Assembly (NCBI GenBank): GCA_036346405.1
Contig: CM070546.1
Location: 105,964,826-106,028,825 of the forward strand
From: Phyllostachys edulis
Taxonomy: Eukaryota; Streptophyta; Magnoliopsida; Poales; Poaceae
Direction: 5' to 3'
DNA length: 64,000 nucleotides
Positions 1 to 12,173 of this stretch are shown piece by piece (position 1 is the first letter of the stretch; every line of letters starts with the position of its first letter). The notes beneath the pieces were generated by a model. It was not told where the DNA came from. It saw only the letters and a program-made list of their open reading frames with translations, and did not search any database. The position numbers and the translations under genes were made by a program.

Positions 1-800
1 GATCTAATCAAGGGAGGTCCTGACGGCTAAGATCTCCAAGGGGAGGTCCTAACTGTCAGATCAACAGCTAGGGGAGGTCCTGACGGCTAGGATCTCCAAA
101 GGGAGGTCCTAACGGTCAGATCAACAAGCAAAGGAGGTCTGGACCCTTAGATCCAAACAAAGGAAGGTCTGGACCATCAGATCCAAACAAAGGGAGGTCT
201 GGACCATCAGATCCAGACGAAGGGAGGTCTGGATGGAGGGGTTTCTAAGGGAGAGGGATCCAACAGAGGAGACCCACAGAAAGTGGTCCAAAGGAGGTCT
301 TGACGATCAGGATAAACTCAAAGGTGATCTCGATGGTCAAGAGAAGATCAAGGAGATCTCGACGGCCAAGACCAACACAGGGGAGGTCTCAACAGTCAAG
401 ATAAATCCAAAGGAGATCTCGACGGTCAAGACCAACACAGGGGAGGTCTCAACGGTCAAGATGAATCCAAAGGGAAGTCTTGGTGGTCAGGATGAACTTG
501 GGGAGGTCCTGACTGCCAAGATAAAGGACCAAGGGGGTCCTTAGGGACCCGAGGTGGTCCAAAAGAACACAGGAAGGGGCAAAGGGATACAGGGATATTC
601 AAATGAACACAAGGGAGGTTCAAATAAACACAGAAGGGATTCCAATGAACATAGGGAGGTCCAAAGGAACACACAGAAAGTTTAGGTGAATATAGGAGGT
701 CTATATGAACAAGAGGGAAGTTCAAGTGGACATAGGGAGGTCCAGATGAACTAAAGGAAGGTTCCAAATACATGGGTAGTCTAGACACAAAAGAGGTCTA
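1..800 (-). repeat. GACCTCC tandem array inside the LTR
   Basis: Units of about 30 bp alternate between a GACGGCTAAGATCTCC-like and a GGTCAGATCAACA-like form, each followed by GGGAGGTCC. The first 240 bp are the most regular; beyond 550 the units become shorter and more divergent. This is an intra-LTR satellite shared with 16960-17560. Confidence 0.7.
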
Positions 801-1393
801 GACACACAAGAGAGTTCCAGACACAGGGAGATCTAGGCTCCAAGAGATGGCCAAACAAGATGGAGGTCTGGGCATAAAGGAATGCCCAAACAAGAGAGAG
901 GTCCAGAAGGGGGTATTCAACCCAAAGTTTAGATTTCAGAGATCAAGGATATTTAAAACCCAAACCTGAGCTTAGGGCATCTCAGGGGTAATTGTGACCC
1001 GAATGAGAGGTTAAAACCGAAGAGAAACTAGAGAGGAGGTCTAGACCTAAGGAGGTCTAAACCAAAGAGATTCAAGCCAACAAAGATGTAGTTTGAAATA
1101 AAGGAATCCGAACAAAATGCGAGGGGAGGTCCGGCGAGGTCAAACAAGAGGGAAGTCTGGAAAGAAAGGGCTGAGTCAAGGAAAAAGTGGAACAAGCGGA
1201 GGCAAGGGAAATCAATACAAGAGCTCTAACAGCGCCAAAGAACCAAACTTTAGGGTTAGTTGAAGTTCGGTTTAGTCATTTTAAACACCCAAATTCTGAA
1301 AATCTCAAGTTAAGCTTTGAATTCTCATCAAAACAAAATGGTTCTTTTTATTTTGAAAATGTTCAAAAAGGCTCAGAAAACTAGGGTGTTACA
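1..1393 (-). mobile_element. LTR of a Gypsy-type retrotransposon (5' part, antisense)
   Basis: The complement of 1384-1393 reads TGTAACACCC, the usual start of one large class of grass Gypsy LTRs, so the LTR begins at 1393 and runs leftward off the window. The outermost 230 bp or so are AT-rich; further in, roughly 1160 down to 1, the sequence is a degenerate array of GACCTCC-containing units. The same array, in the other orientation, occurs at about 16960-17560, so both belong to one LTR family. The short open frames here are products of the repeat and not believable genes. The other LTR end and target duplication lie outside the window, so solo LTR versus full element cannot be decided. Confidence 0.6.
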
Positions 1394-1770
1394 AGATGGG
1401 GAGGCACCGCGTGGGGGAGTGGAATGGGGAGGTGTCAGGGACGACAGGGAGTGGGAGGAGAGGACAAGTCGATGAGAGAAACGTTGGGTTGGCAATGCCG
1501 CAGTGCGGTAGTGGTCAGTGGCTCAGGGAGTGGGAGGAGAGGTTGAGTTACGAGAGACGTTGGGTTGGCATTGGTCAGTGGATCAGCGCCTTTTGCAGTG
1601 ATAAGATGGTACCTCTCCATAAATTCTCTCCCCTTCTCATTTGTTCACTGCACAATACAATCTATTTGTGCTTTCTATTTGCTCCTCTCTTCGTTTGTTC
1701 ACTGCACAATACATCCATTTCATCATCTGTCTGTGTTTTCTATTTGCTCTCTAAATTCTAGTCTTCCAGT
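1394..1770. other. Leader upstream of the hAT transposase, with local duplications
   Basis: No gene is seen. Two short imperfect duplications are visible: a GGGAGTGGGAGGAGAGG...CGTTGGGTTGGCA segment near 1449-1495 and again near 1529-1573, and a TTGTTCACTGCACAATACA segment near 1640 and again near 1697. The stretch lies between an LTR end and the hAT start codon, so it probably contains the hAT left end and 5' untranslated region, but no terminal inverted repeat was recognised. Confidence 0.4.
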
Positions 1771-3956
1771 ATGTCTAGTAAGAAGAAATCAGGAGGGGGA
1801 GCAGGAGAGCACGCCCTCGCACTCCTAGTCCTCCTCCCCTAGAAGAAGTGCAAGAGCAAGAGATCGATCCTCGCCAACTCTCCCCGGGCATAGGAGACTA
1901 TGGTATGGATGGTCGTCATATAGACAGAACAGAGGGCTTCAAGGATGCCCACATCTCCACCCCGGATGTCGGGGCCGGTGCAACAGTGCATGCAATGGGT
2001 GGAAGCTCCGGCGGCCGACGTGCATGGTGTTGGCTGCATATGGAGTACAACATATAAATGGAGGACAGGTGTCAGGTACCTTATGCCACATGTAAATATT
2101 GTCATACTAAATTGTCTGCACACTTGGGTAGAGGAACAGGTCATCTCAAGCGACATGCACAGGCATGTTTGAAGAAGATAGCGGCTAGGCGGACGCAAGG
2201 AGGGAACGTCCAGACCCAGCTTAACTTTGGCGCCGATGGTTTGGTAAGTACATGGATGTACAACCCTCAGGTAGCTAGAGACAAAATTGATAGATATATA
2301 GTTACTGAGGATCTTTCGATTAGGATGGGCGAAAGTTCTAGTTTCAAAAAAATGATCCAACGTGGTTTTTGCCCGCAATACTGACACGTAAGTAGGAGAA
2401 CAACTGCGCATGATATAGTAGAACTCTATCAACATAAACTGTCAAGTTTGAAAGAGAACTTCCTGAAAGTTACCTTTTCTTTTGCTTTAACCTCAGATAT
2501 ATGGACTTCATCCCACCAAAGGGTAGACTATCTTAGTGTTGTTACACATTACTTAGATGACGATTATAACTTGAACAAGCAAGTCATAGGGTTCAGGCCT
2601 ATCGATGAGGCACACACTGGAGAGGCCATCGCACAACGCGTATTAGAAGTCATTCAGGATTTTAAAATAGAGAACAAAATTATTGCCATCACTCTTGACA
2701 ATGCCCCAGCTAACACGACGGCTAAGGAGTTCCTCGCACCACATTTGGCGTCCTACACTGGTGGTTTCATCCTCCACCAGAGATGCATGTACCACATATT
2801 GGACCTCATCGTGCAGGCAAGCTTGCATGTAATGAAACCTAGTCTGGACAACATACGCGATGCTATCCACTTCATTACAGTTTTGGGCCCAAGATATGCC
2901 TAATTCAAGGAGTACTGCAAGACCAACAATAAGGGGCCAAGGAAATTCAACCTGGACATGAAGGTGCGGTGGAACTCCACGTATACTATGTTGGAGTGGT
3001 GCAAGGAGTACGAGTACATCATCACTCTCTTCGTCAATACTAATTCCGGTAAGCAGTTGGTAACTGAAACAGATTGGCTAGTTGCTGGTCATTTTCGTGA
3101 ATTTTTGAAAGTATTTTACGATGTCACCACAGTTTTATCTGGTGTTTACTATCCAACTTTTTGCTTAGTCATCGAGTGGTTTTGGACTATTGCTAACACT
3201 TTCAAGGAAAACCGAAACGATGCCCTTCTAAGACCTATTATTGAACCAATGTAGAAAAAAAATTAAAAATATTTTTAAGATATCACACATCTCTTCTGTT
3301 TTGGCACTATTATGGACCATCGGAGAAAATTAGCAGATCTGAAGGGGGCTTACGAGGTAATTGGGGAGGCATTTGATCTTGATTTTTTCGAGGCTTACAC
3401 TCACATTCATGATGAGCATTTTTGAGTTTTCGATTTGTATTATGAAATGTTTGGCAGCAGACGTCAATCGAGAACAATTGCTTCAACAACACAACAAGGA
3501 CATCGCAATGTGAGTGCTTCCAACGTTTAGAAGAAGCTAAAAGGCCTAGCATCCAGTTCGTCTTCTCGTGCGCTGACCAGGTCTCAATGGAATCAAAGAG
3601 TAGAGATCAACCACTACCTCGACACACCTTTTGCAGACACTGAGCTTGACTTCAAGGATGGCAATGATGTCAACCTCCTCTTGTGGTGGAAGAACCACTA
3701 GCATATTTATCCCGTGCTGTCACATTTTGCACGAGATATACTTGTGGTTCCAATATCAACTGTCTCATTGGAAGCCACTTTCAGTACGGTGGGGAGGATC
3801 ATCGAGCCAAGGAGGTCATCTCTCACACTTGAGATGGTTGAGGCACTCACATGCCTCAAAGACTGGGAGAGCGCAGATGAACAGACGCAAAATCAGCTCG
3901 AGGATTCGGAGATCGCGGAGGCAATAGCCGACCCAGAGAATCTTGACGTCAACTAG
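1771..3956 (+). pseudogene. hAT transposase (RICESLEEPER-like), nonsense-ridden
   Basis: hAT transposases cut and paste their own DNA. The start ATG at 1771 opens a Lys/Gly/Ser-rich N terminus; a frameshift near 1815 and a TAA at 2055 separate it from the rest. From 2058 on, one frame holds a BED-type zinc finger (CKYC then GHLKRHAQAC, about 2085-2170), the central catalytic region (SDIWTS at about 2494 and a TLDNAPAN motif at about 2694) and the C-terminal hAT dimerisation domain (VSLEATFSTVGRI, 3750-3800). In-frame stops lie at 2382, 2901, 3252, 3264, 3276, 3423, 3528 and 3699. No further frameshift is evident after 2058, so loss was mainly by point mutation. It cannot make a functional product. 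Family identity is confident; the subgroup is inferred. Confidence 0.85.
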
Positions 3957-4960
3957 TCTATCTACGTGTATATAGTTGCTGCACTCTTTTCCTTACCAGG
4001 GGTACCCCACACTGGGGTAAGGTTTTTAATGAGGCATCAAACTTTGTATTTGTATTGTATTAAAGAATGAATAAATTTTAGTTATTCCCTTGAATATTTA
4101 TGTGTTGCTGCATTATGAACAATTTTTATTTTGTTTTTATTTCCCATCGTATTTTTTATTTCCCCCACTTTTTTCCTAACCCCTTTTACTTTTTCCCTAC
4201 TCTTTTTTCCTAACTTGTTTTCTTTTTTCCCTCCTCTTTTTTCCCATTCCCTCTCTTGTTTCCTTCTCCCTCTAATTTTATATCCTTACAATCCCTGAGA
4301 TGAGCCAAGAAGCTTCTCGGTTCTTCTTCTTCCCCGTCCAGACCTCTCTCCTCCTCCTCGGCCCTCTCTCCTCTGGTTCTCCCTATCTCTTCCTCCTCCT
4401 CTGCCACGCAGCCCCACACCTCCACCTCCCCTCTCGACACAGCCACAACAGTGGGCCGGTGGCCAGCCTCCCCCATCCCATCCCCGCCCCACCTCCTCTC
4501 CTCGGGCTTGACCCCGCCTCTCCACCACCGCCCCTGCAGCTCCCTCGTGTCACGAGGACCCGGCCTGCTCCCTCCTCCTGCTCGCCTCCACCTCCGCATT
4601 CTCCACCGGCTCTCAGGAGTCACACGGCCCCTCGCCGCCAAGGCCTCGCCGACCTCCGCACGCATCGAGGATGGGGTGGGAGAGGGTTGTCCATTGTCGG
4701 CTTTGACTTTGTGGGACGCGGGAGCAAGGAGGTCATGGTGGCGTTCCACGTCGCCCTCAGGTGCGTCAGTACGTGGAGGTTGACGGTGATGGCGACGCGA
4801 CAGCGGTGGTCCTCCACGGTGACTATGACGGTGCCCAGGTCACATGGCCTCCCTTGCCCCTCAGTCCCTGATCCTCCCTCGCCCCTGGCCCCGATCCTCC
4901 TCATTTCCACAAAGGCGACCAAGATCAGTGTTTAGCTTCAAGACAAAGACGGCAATGACA
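3957..4960. other. hAT 3' region, AT-rich then pyrimidine-rich noncoding DNA
   Basis: 3957-4290 is AT-rich with TATTAAAGAATGAATAAA near 4058-4075, a plausible polyadenylation region for the transposase. 4290-4680 is strongly C/T-biased on the plus strand. Long open frames exist on both strands of the CT-rich part but are Pro/Ser or Glu/Arg/Gly low-complexity, as expected from composition alone, so no gene is called. Confidence 0.5.
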
Positions 4961-5570
4961 CGATGGGCCTCTGGGCTGTGCTTGGGCTCGCTGGAGATGA
5001 GTCGGGTCGTACTGGCATGACACGGCATGCTGACTGGGCCAGGCTGGCACGACACAGTACGTCCTAGTGGCTCATTAGGCTTGTGCCGTGCTGGTACGAC
5101 ACGGCCCAGTGCCTAGGTCTAAGCATATATAAGCTACGATGGGCCCATGCGTTATTGACTACATACAACTGAGGAGACACTTGCGGGCATGAGATAATCG
5201 AGATATATACGAGATCCTCCACCAAGGCAATTAGTAGTTTTCGTAGCATGAATGTGTTTTGTAAGTAAGGTACGACGATACGACGAATCGGTGATACAAG
5301 ATATGTATAACGTACTAGAGTGGTTTTGTTGTTCATACGACTAGTAAGGTGGTCCGTGCCCTTGGCGTGCATCATCACTATATATCGATAAAGTGTCGTT
5401 AACTATGCATAAATATTACTAATTTTCAATAACACTAACGATCTGTATTCCATACATTTATTTTCTATTTAACCCTAGATGTCTTCACTATATGTACTCT
5501 GTATTGTCCATATAATTGGAAATCAAGCAAAAGTCAACATTTTCCATACAAATTCTTTTTTTCTTGACGA

Positions 5571-5720
5571 TTGAGCGATAGCTTAGTGGTGGAGACGTGG
5601 GGGAATGTCCCACTGGCCTAGGTTTGATCCCTGGATTGGCCTAGCACGTCTGGCCTAAATAATTTGTATACACATGTGTGTGCAAGCACCCATCTTTTAG
5701 TGACGTCTTAGGGCTTCCAA
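5571..5720 (+). mobile_element. tRNA-derived SINE (head region)
   Basis: A pol III internal promoter is visible: an A box TAGCTTAGTGGTG at about 5579-5591 and a B box GGTTTGATCCC at 5621-5631, about 40 bp apart, as in a tRNA-derived SINE. The body continues into TG-rich sequence (GTGTGTGTGTGCGCGTGC, about 5750). No tRNA fold is credible. The 3' end and target duplication are not clear, so only the promoter-containing head is called firmly. Confidence 0.6.
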
Positions 5721-5792
5721 ATTTCCTTGCGTGTGTAGGGGACACATATGTGTGTGTGTGCGCGTGCATGCGTGCGGTGTGCGTCCACCTTG

Positions 5793-6047
5793 TACCCTCA
5801 TAAATTTTTTTTCTTCATTTCTATTTTTGCTTTCGTTACAAAAGCTTTTCCTTATTTGCGCTCGGAAATACAGCCGAGTGAGACTTACGTGGGTTGGGGT
5901 TCTCTTTTTTTGTGTTCACGTACCCTCATAAAAAGATTTCTTCATTTCTATTTTTGCTTTCGTTACAAAAGCTTTTCCTTATTTGCGCTTGGAAATACAG
6001 CCAAGTGAGATGTACGTGGGTTGGGGTTCTCTTTTTTTGTGTTCACA
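5793..6047. repeat. 128-bp tandem duplication
   Basis: Two adjacent copies, 5793-5920 and 5921-6047, both begin TACCCTCATAAA, contain TTGCTTTCGTTACAAAAGC and end TTTTTTTGTGTTCAC. They differ at a few sites only, for example GCTCGGAAATACAGCCGAG versus GCTTGGAAATACAGCCAAG. This is a direct tandem duplication lying against the SINE tail. Confidence 0.9.
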
Positions 6048-6492
6048 TATGGTCTATTTAGGCTAAGCACTATTTTTTTACTTTAATTTCCTCCTTATCT
6101 TTTAATCTTAAAACACATCCATTATCTCTTTTCTTCTGAGTTTAAATAGGTTCCTAATAACATGTGACGGTTGTGATTTTAATGATAAGTTGGGTCCACC
6201 AAATTAATGGCCAAATTTATTTTTTGAGAATTTCTCGCATGTGTTTATTTTTATTGTAGCATCCAGTGGTTATGAGGAACTATCAATCATAATTATTGTC
6301 CACCAAATTAAGGGCCGGATATTTTTCTTTTTTGTGAGAATTTCTAGGCTATTTATCTTTTTTAGCGGCTGTAAACCACCCGTCATCAACTTTTTGTATA
6401 TAACAGATCTGAGTCGTTATAATTTGGGTCCACAAGATAGATGTTCTTTCTGGTTAACACGGGAGCTTCCCCAGAGTGCCTAATCAGTATAG
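6048..6492. other. AT-rich intergenic sequence
   Basis: No gene or clear repeat structure. Phrases such as GGGTCCACCAAATTAATGGCC and GTGAGAATTTCTAG recur in diverged form at about 12890-13060, suggesting that both stretches come from the same unclassified repeat family. Confidence 0.4.
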
Positions 6493-8340
6493 TGTAACAC
6501 CCCGGCCCAACACAGATAATTAATCTCTAGAAAGCATAGCAAGATAATAATCTAAGAACAACGCAAAACCAATCAAATAAAGTCTATTGAAAGAATAATC
6601 AACTCCAACCTATCATCTAAGGCCATTCAAAACTAACAAATCCTAAATATAATTCATCACTCTATAATAAAGGTTCTCATGTCTAATGAATCAAGTAATT
6701 GAGTGTGGGTTTGTGGTTCCAATTGCGTTAGCCCTTCCCAAGTGAAATGTCGTCAACAGTCACCTAAAAACAATAATAAAGCAAGAGTAAGTCCAACACT
6801 CAGCAAATACATAATAAAGCCATAAACAACAGTTTATCGACCACAATTAAGGTTATCATCATCATCTATCTATTTAATGTCATTCTCATACTCAAATAAA
6901 CAAGTTATATTCCATATAGGTAAATTTGCACAACTTAACAATTTACTCATATATGCGAATGCATCATCATGCTCATGCTCATATGCATCTCATCAGTTAA
7001 TACCAGTATAGTGAAGTGTTCATCCGTCGATGACACCCCCCTCCCCTAAATCTTCGTTAGGATGGGTCCTTACATTGTAGGACTTTAACTGTCCCTACAA
7101 ATGTAAGACTTTATCTAGAGCACTCCAGAATAGTTATGTATCTTTCTCACCGACCTCACCATAATAGTTATATAACTTTCTCACCGACCTAGCTCGTGCA
7201 CTCTTACCAAGATGAATGTAAATGACGCAACATCATAATTAATCATTTACACAACTCGTCTCATTAACTCAATATCTCATTCTCATTATCTCAATATCAT
7301 AATCTCATTAACTCGATGTCATCAATATCATGTATATGAATAAGCTTAACGAAAGCATGATAAATAATACCAATGACAATGGCAAACAACCCATTGTTCA
7401 CCACTCTACCATATACTTGCCTCTTGGCCTTTAAAAGTCGGGTGACGAAATTTTGGCACGGTGCATGAGGCCACAATTCCTGAACATGCCAGTCAAAACA
7501 ATCTCAAAACCACATCATCATAGTACCAAAACATCACATACTTCGCCCTAGCATGATTACCCAAAAAACGATCCAAATAACTTGATTCTACCGATCGACA
7601 TACCCGTTGCCCCGGTAATAAAATTGCTCTAACTTTCACATCCGAACTCCAGATCTGAATATCCACTACTTTATGTAATCCTCATGAAAAATCTTACAAC
7701 TTCCTAGTTATGACGAACATCTGATTCTACCATTCTCTGCCCCCTTTCCACCACCGAAGACCGTCCCAGAATCTATCTAGACAGTACAGTTCATAATTTT
7801 ATATATTTAATTATAAAACTTGAAAATATATCAACGATACCAGTTCTAGAAACTACACAAAATTTTCTAACTTATTCAAGTTATCACTATATTTTAATTT
7901 TACCATCTACTAGATGAAACTGACCCATCTTCACAACATCTGCCAGCTACGTCTAAATTCTAGACAGCGACCTTCCCGATGTCATAACTTTTTGGTCGCT
8001 TCTGAGATTCTAATGATCTAGACCTTCCTGGAAAACTAACGAGATTATCTACAACTTTTATAATTGGAAGAATCCCTGAATACGATCCTAAAAACCCATA
8101 ATTACCCCTGCAAGACTCTGCATCACAACTCAACGAACTAAGGCAGCAAAACACCTACTCTTCCCATTGACCAAATGACCTACAAACTAAATAGTGACTA
8201 AACTAGGGTAATATAAAGGGTTTCAGATCGTTACCCTTGAAAATCCTAATGAAGATCGCAAATTTCCTGCGAAAATCTCCTCTTCCTCCCTTCTTTCCTT
8301 ATTCCTTTCCATGATCTTCCCTCTTCCCTGGTCTTCCTTC

Positions 8341-8376
<36 letters not shown>

Positions 8377-8460
8377 TTGGCCACATACATCTAGCAATAC
8401 TAGAATGCAAGCAAACAATCACGTGGGCAACAACAAGAAACAACACTAGCTAGTAGCAAT
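6493..8460 (+). mobile_element. Gypsy-type LTR or its remnant (interrupted)
   Basis: The stretch opens with TGTAACACCCCGGCC at 6493, the characteristic start of a class of grass Gypsy LTRs. It contains no coding sequence. The text near 8210-8260 (GTTACCC...GAAAATC...GAAGATCGCAAATTTCC) resembles a leader, followed by the CT microsatellite at 8344. A Copia solo LTR interrupts it at 8461; it probably resumes at 10039. The 3' boundary is not certain, and no matching second LTR is present. Confidence 0.5.
8344..8374. repeat. (CT)n microsatellite
   Basis: An uninterrupted run of about 15 TC dinucleotides. Confidence 0.95.
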
Positions 8461-10038
8461 TGTTGGTGATATGCCCTAGAGGCAATCATAGAGATGATTG
8501 TATCACATCTATGTTTATGAGTTATGGAATAAATGTTATTATGTTCCTTGAATGAATCATTGGTTATAAAGATTAACAAGTATGCGACTTGTTGGTGAAG
8601 CTCTTTAACTTATATGATGTCATTCTAAACGTATCCTGCCTGGGATGTCCTTTGGTCGTAACACTAGTGACTTATCGATCAAAGACATGTATTGATTGAT
8701 GACCATGTTTCACCGGTCATGGATATAGGGATATCGAATCAATAATTTGAACACATGTTAGAGAACATGGTGTTAGATTGACCCACCTTAAGACACTATT
8801 GATATTGTTATGATTTTATGTGTCATCAATTGGTCTCAAGCAATGATGATGTATAATCCTTAGACCTGTGATCAACATGGTTTTCTACATGTGTAATAGT
8901 ACACTTTGGGGTCACCAAATGCTACTCCATAACTGGGTAGTTATAAAGGTAGCTTTCAGGTATGTTATAAAACATGCGGAGGAATGTGAGTGGTTGGATA
9001 TGGGATTTGTCCCTCCTAACATAACAGGAGAGATATCTCTGGGCCCCTCGATGTGATTGGATAAAGAAAGTGCATAGACATGCCACTAGTGGTCGAAGAG
9101 TCGACCATATAAAGTTATCCGACACTTGATCGAGAAAGTATTGAACAGTCCATAGATGACATATTATCTCACATGGAGTTCAACTAGATATTGTGAGGCA
9201 AAGGGAGAATACACAAACAGGTTATTTAGTTCGATCAGATACAGACTAGTCGTATAGAGATACGAGAGCATAGACTAGTCGAACATAATCACTAACCAGT
9301 CGTAAACTGGTCGTAAGGAGTTACAAACTGGTCGTGACTAAATATGAACTGGTCGTATAGAGATACGAGCTGGTCATAAGTGATAAGGACTTACTCATAG
9401 ATCATATTGCATTAAGGTTCGTCTGATATAATTTATGTGTATTCGGGAATCATTATTTACTGCTAGGAACTGCTAACAACTCGTGGTCGAAAAAGGGTTT
9501 TCCGAGTCACAACCGATTACACATGAACCTACAGGGTCACACACTTAACGGGTTGGAACAAACGTGTTTGGATAGGATCCATCGTGGGCTCTATATAAGG
9601 AGATGCATGAGGCTGTTGAGAGATATGCGGGATAGAAACGTGACATAAGTTGCTCCACTGAAACCCTAGTCACCATCTTCTTGAGAGAGCCCTATCGTGC
9701 GAGTTGGTGCTAGTACGCCAGTGTACGGTGTTCCATCCCTGCACGTGTGGATACCGTAGAGGACCTACTACGTTGCTGTTGCGCTCAAGGATGATCCACA
9801 ACTTCGTAAGGAACTCGATTGGTTGCTGGAGGAGACGATCGACACCAAGGAGGCTGGACAATCGACTACGACCACTACATCAATACGCTCTACGTTGGAT
9901 CAGACTACTCCAACTCTTCTTCTGCTACACTGCACATCTAGTGGTAATGATCTATGATCTCCTACTTGCATGGATTCCTAGTTTACGTGGTAGAATTTTT
10001 GAATTGCCAGCTAGTGTAGCCTACCCATATCCCTTCAG
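8461..10038 (+). mobile_element. Angela-like Copia solo LTR, copy 1 (plus strand)
   Basis: It begins TGTTGGTGATATGCCC and continues TAGAGGCAATCATAGAGATGA, the start seen in Angela/WIS-type Copia LTRs, and ends in CA at 10038. The flanking 5-mers are GCAAT (8456-8460) and GTAAT (10039-10043), one mismatch from a perfect target duplication. Length is 1578 bp, like the other three copies (1544-1568 bp). A TATA box (CTATATAAGG, 9591-9600) follows an array of GTCGTA words at about 9220-9380. It is the most diverged of the four copies, especially at its 3' end. No internal retrotransposon sequence adjoins it, so it is a solo LTR. Confidence 0.8.
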
Positions 10039-10256
10039 TAATAGTGCAGCCTGCATGCCCATATGCAATGCAAGGCAGCACTAGCAGCTAGCAGCAGTAG
10101 AACTAGCAGCATGCAGCAGCAGCAAAGCTAGAACAACATAGAGGCAGGGTGCAGATGGAGGCAGGGCTGCAGGGGGTTCGGTAGGTGGCTGGCGGCTGGT
10201 GGTAGCAGGGGATGGTAGAGGGGCTGGCGGCTCTAGGGTTTTGAGCAGCTGGTGTA
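10039..10256 (+). mobile_element. Probable continuation of the interrupted 6493 LTR
   Basis: GC-rich sequence with repeated GCAGCA/GCTAGC words and then GGCTGGCGGCTGGTGG. It is placed with the 6493-8460 block only because the solo LTR between them has near-matching target duplications. No coding capacity is recognised. Confidence 0.35.
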
Positions 10257-12173
10257 AGATCAAGGAGGCTGACTAGAGGGGGGGGGTGAATAGGAGGTTT
10301 TAAAATTCTTTTAGCTAAAACCGAGTTTTATGCAGAATTGTAAATCAATTTGGTTTTGCTTAATTAAAGCCTAAAACAACTAGTCTTGACTAAGTGCACC
10401 AAAAGGTTTTACCGAGACAAAGATAACAATTCTAAGGAGACAAGCAAGAAATATAAATCTATAAGATTAAATTGCAAGTAAGTAAAGCTCAAGAAAGCAA
10501 ACCACAAGAACACTTGCTCTTTTTCCCATGGTGATCGAAAACTTGCCGGTTTCCCCTAGTCCACGTTGAGGTAAGTCCAAAAAATTGGACCGGCTCCACA
10601 AATTAAGCCAACACTTCGAATACACTCGAGGTTGCTTTTTCTTCACTCCGGAAATGGAGAGCACCAAGCCACTCACAACCGCCTGGGTCTTCTCACAACT
10701 TTCTTTGAGAATATCACCGACGCAACTCCTCCAAGCCGTCTAGGTGTCATCAAACACCAAGAGTAACAAGTCAAAGACGCTCACTTGAACTAATCAAGTG
10801 TCTAAGCTCAATGGATACACAATCCAATTCCTAATGCAACACATGCACTAGGACTTCTCACTCTAAGCTCACTAAGTGCAACACATGCACATGAGAGGAG
10901 AGGGCTTGCTCTTAGCTCTTAGGAAACAAACATAGCACCGGCCTCCTTCCAAAACCGTCCACAAGGAGTATTATACACCCACACAAGTAAAACTAGCCGT
11001 TGGAGGAGAAACTGTGCAGAAAACAACAAGGCTAGTCAGACCACAAGCATATGGCTGGTCAGACGGGACTACTATGTAACGGTAACTTCTACAGTAATCA
11101 ATGCTATGGAATCTGTTATGCTAGGTCTGTTCAGTCCGCCCACACAAGATCCGATCAAACTAGGTTCAAAGATTTCCAAAACAAAGGAAAACATGCTATT
11201 GGAAAAAGCTGACCGCCTGATCCAGACCGGGGGTCCGGCCAGTCCGGACTAACACTTGCAGTCAATCTGGTGTGAAGAATGTAGTAGCAAGTCACAAAGA
11301 CACCCTTCTCTGAAAAAACTTGACCGGGTTAATCGACTCGGAGGTCCGGTCAGTCCGACACTCCAACTACGGTCAGTCCAGATAGCCAAAATTCAGAAAT
11401 AGAAGTTCTCTCGAAAAACCTGACCACCCAACTCAGACCAGGGTTCCGGTCAGTCCGGGGAACCTACAACGGTCAGTTCGATCAAGGAATCAAAAACAGA
11501 ATTTTCAAACCTGCTTCAACTCAATTTTGCAAAACACATTTGCCAATTGATGCCTGATGCAAATAAGGAATGAAAGCATTATTCTCAACAAGGTGCAAAA
11601 CACATTTGCCGACTTTTAGAATCATGCCACAAGGATATTTAGTACATGGACTTTGAACTGTTTGCAAAACACATTTGCAAATTTTATTCTCATGCTACAA
11701 AGAGATATTGCATGAGCTTCAACTATTTGCAAAATATATTCGTAAATAATAGCATCATGTCAGGAAGAGCTGGAGCAAGCACTAAGAACTATCAACATAT
11801 GACACACTCAAGCTACTAGTCAAGATCCCTCTTAATAGTATGACAATCTATATTACCAATCCGGTCTCCAGACCAAACACGTAGACGGGTAAAAAGACTA
11901 AGATACAAAATCCCTAGCCTATGCTAGTTATACCTTTGCCTTGAGCATTCAACTTGGAGTGATCACTTGATGGCGAACATCTCAACTCCAAGTCTGAGTT
12001 CTTGACTTGATAATCATCAACACATAATTTCCTTCACTTCGGGATCTTGTCTTGAATGTCATCAACACATGATGATATCCTTTATCCCAAATCTTGACTT
12101 GATGACAATCAACTCAGGATACCACACAAAGTCTTCATCATAGTGGGACTCAACCTGTTTCACCAACTCATGA
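10257..12173. mobile_element. Unclassified dispersed repeat
   Basis: The left edge is marked by GGCTGACTAGAGGGGGGG at about 10267, a phrase common at the edge of dispersed grass repeats. At 11020-11480 there are several degenerate GGTCAGTCCGG / CCGGTCAGTCC words. Around 11520-11750 GCAAAACACATTTGC recurs four times with changes. No transposase, reverse transcriptase or gag motif is seen in any frame, so the class is left open. Confidence 0.4.

Larger units (their letters stand above)
1394..5125 (+). mobile_element. hAT DNA transposon (approximate limits)
   Basis: The transposase at 1771-3956 defines the element. The proposed right end is a GC-rich region at 4960-5125 with repeated GGCACGACAC, GTGCCGTGC and ACGGCCCAG words, the kind of subterminal sequence seen in grass hAT elements. 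The matching left terminal repeat and the 8-bp duplication expected for hAT were not identified, so the limits are inferred. Alternatively the GC-rich end belongs to a second, non-autonomous hAT. Confidence 0.45.

Noticed and set aside
233..788. Frames with regular repeats of about ten residues resembling a repeat protein
   Set aside because: They come from the GACCTCC tandem array in an LTR; the opposite strand is also open and the frames drift.
4210..4935. Overlapping long open frames on both strands
   Set aside because: The region is C/T-biased; the predicted peptides are Pro/Ser-rich or Glu/Arg/Gly-rich without domains, as composition alone would give.
5571..5660. tRNA gene
   Set aside because: Only A and B box similarity is present; the stems of a tRNA do not form and a SINE explains it better.
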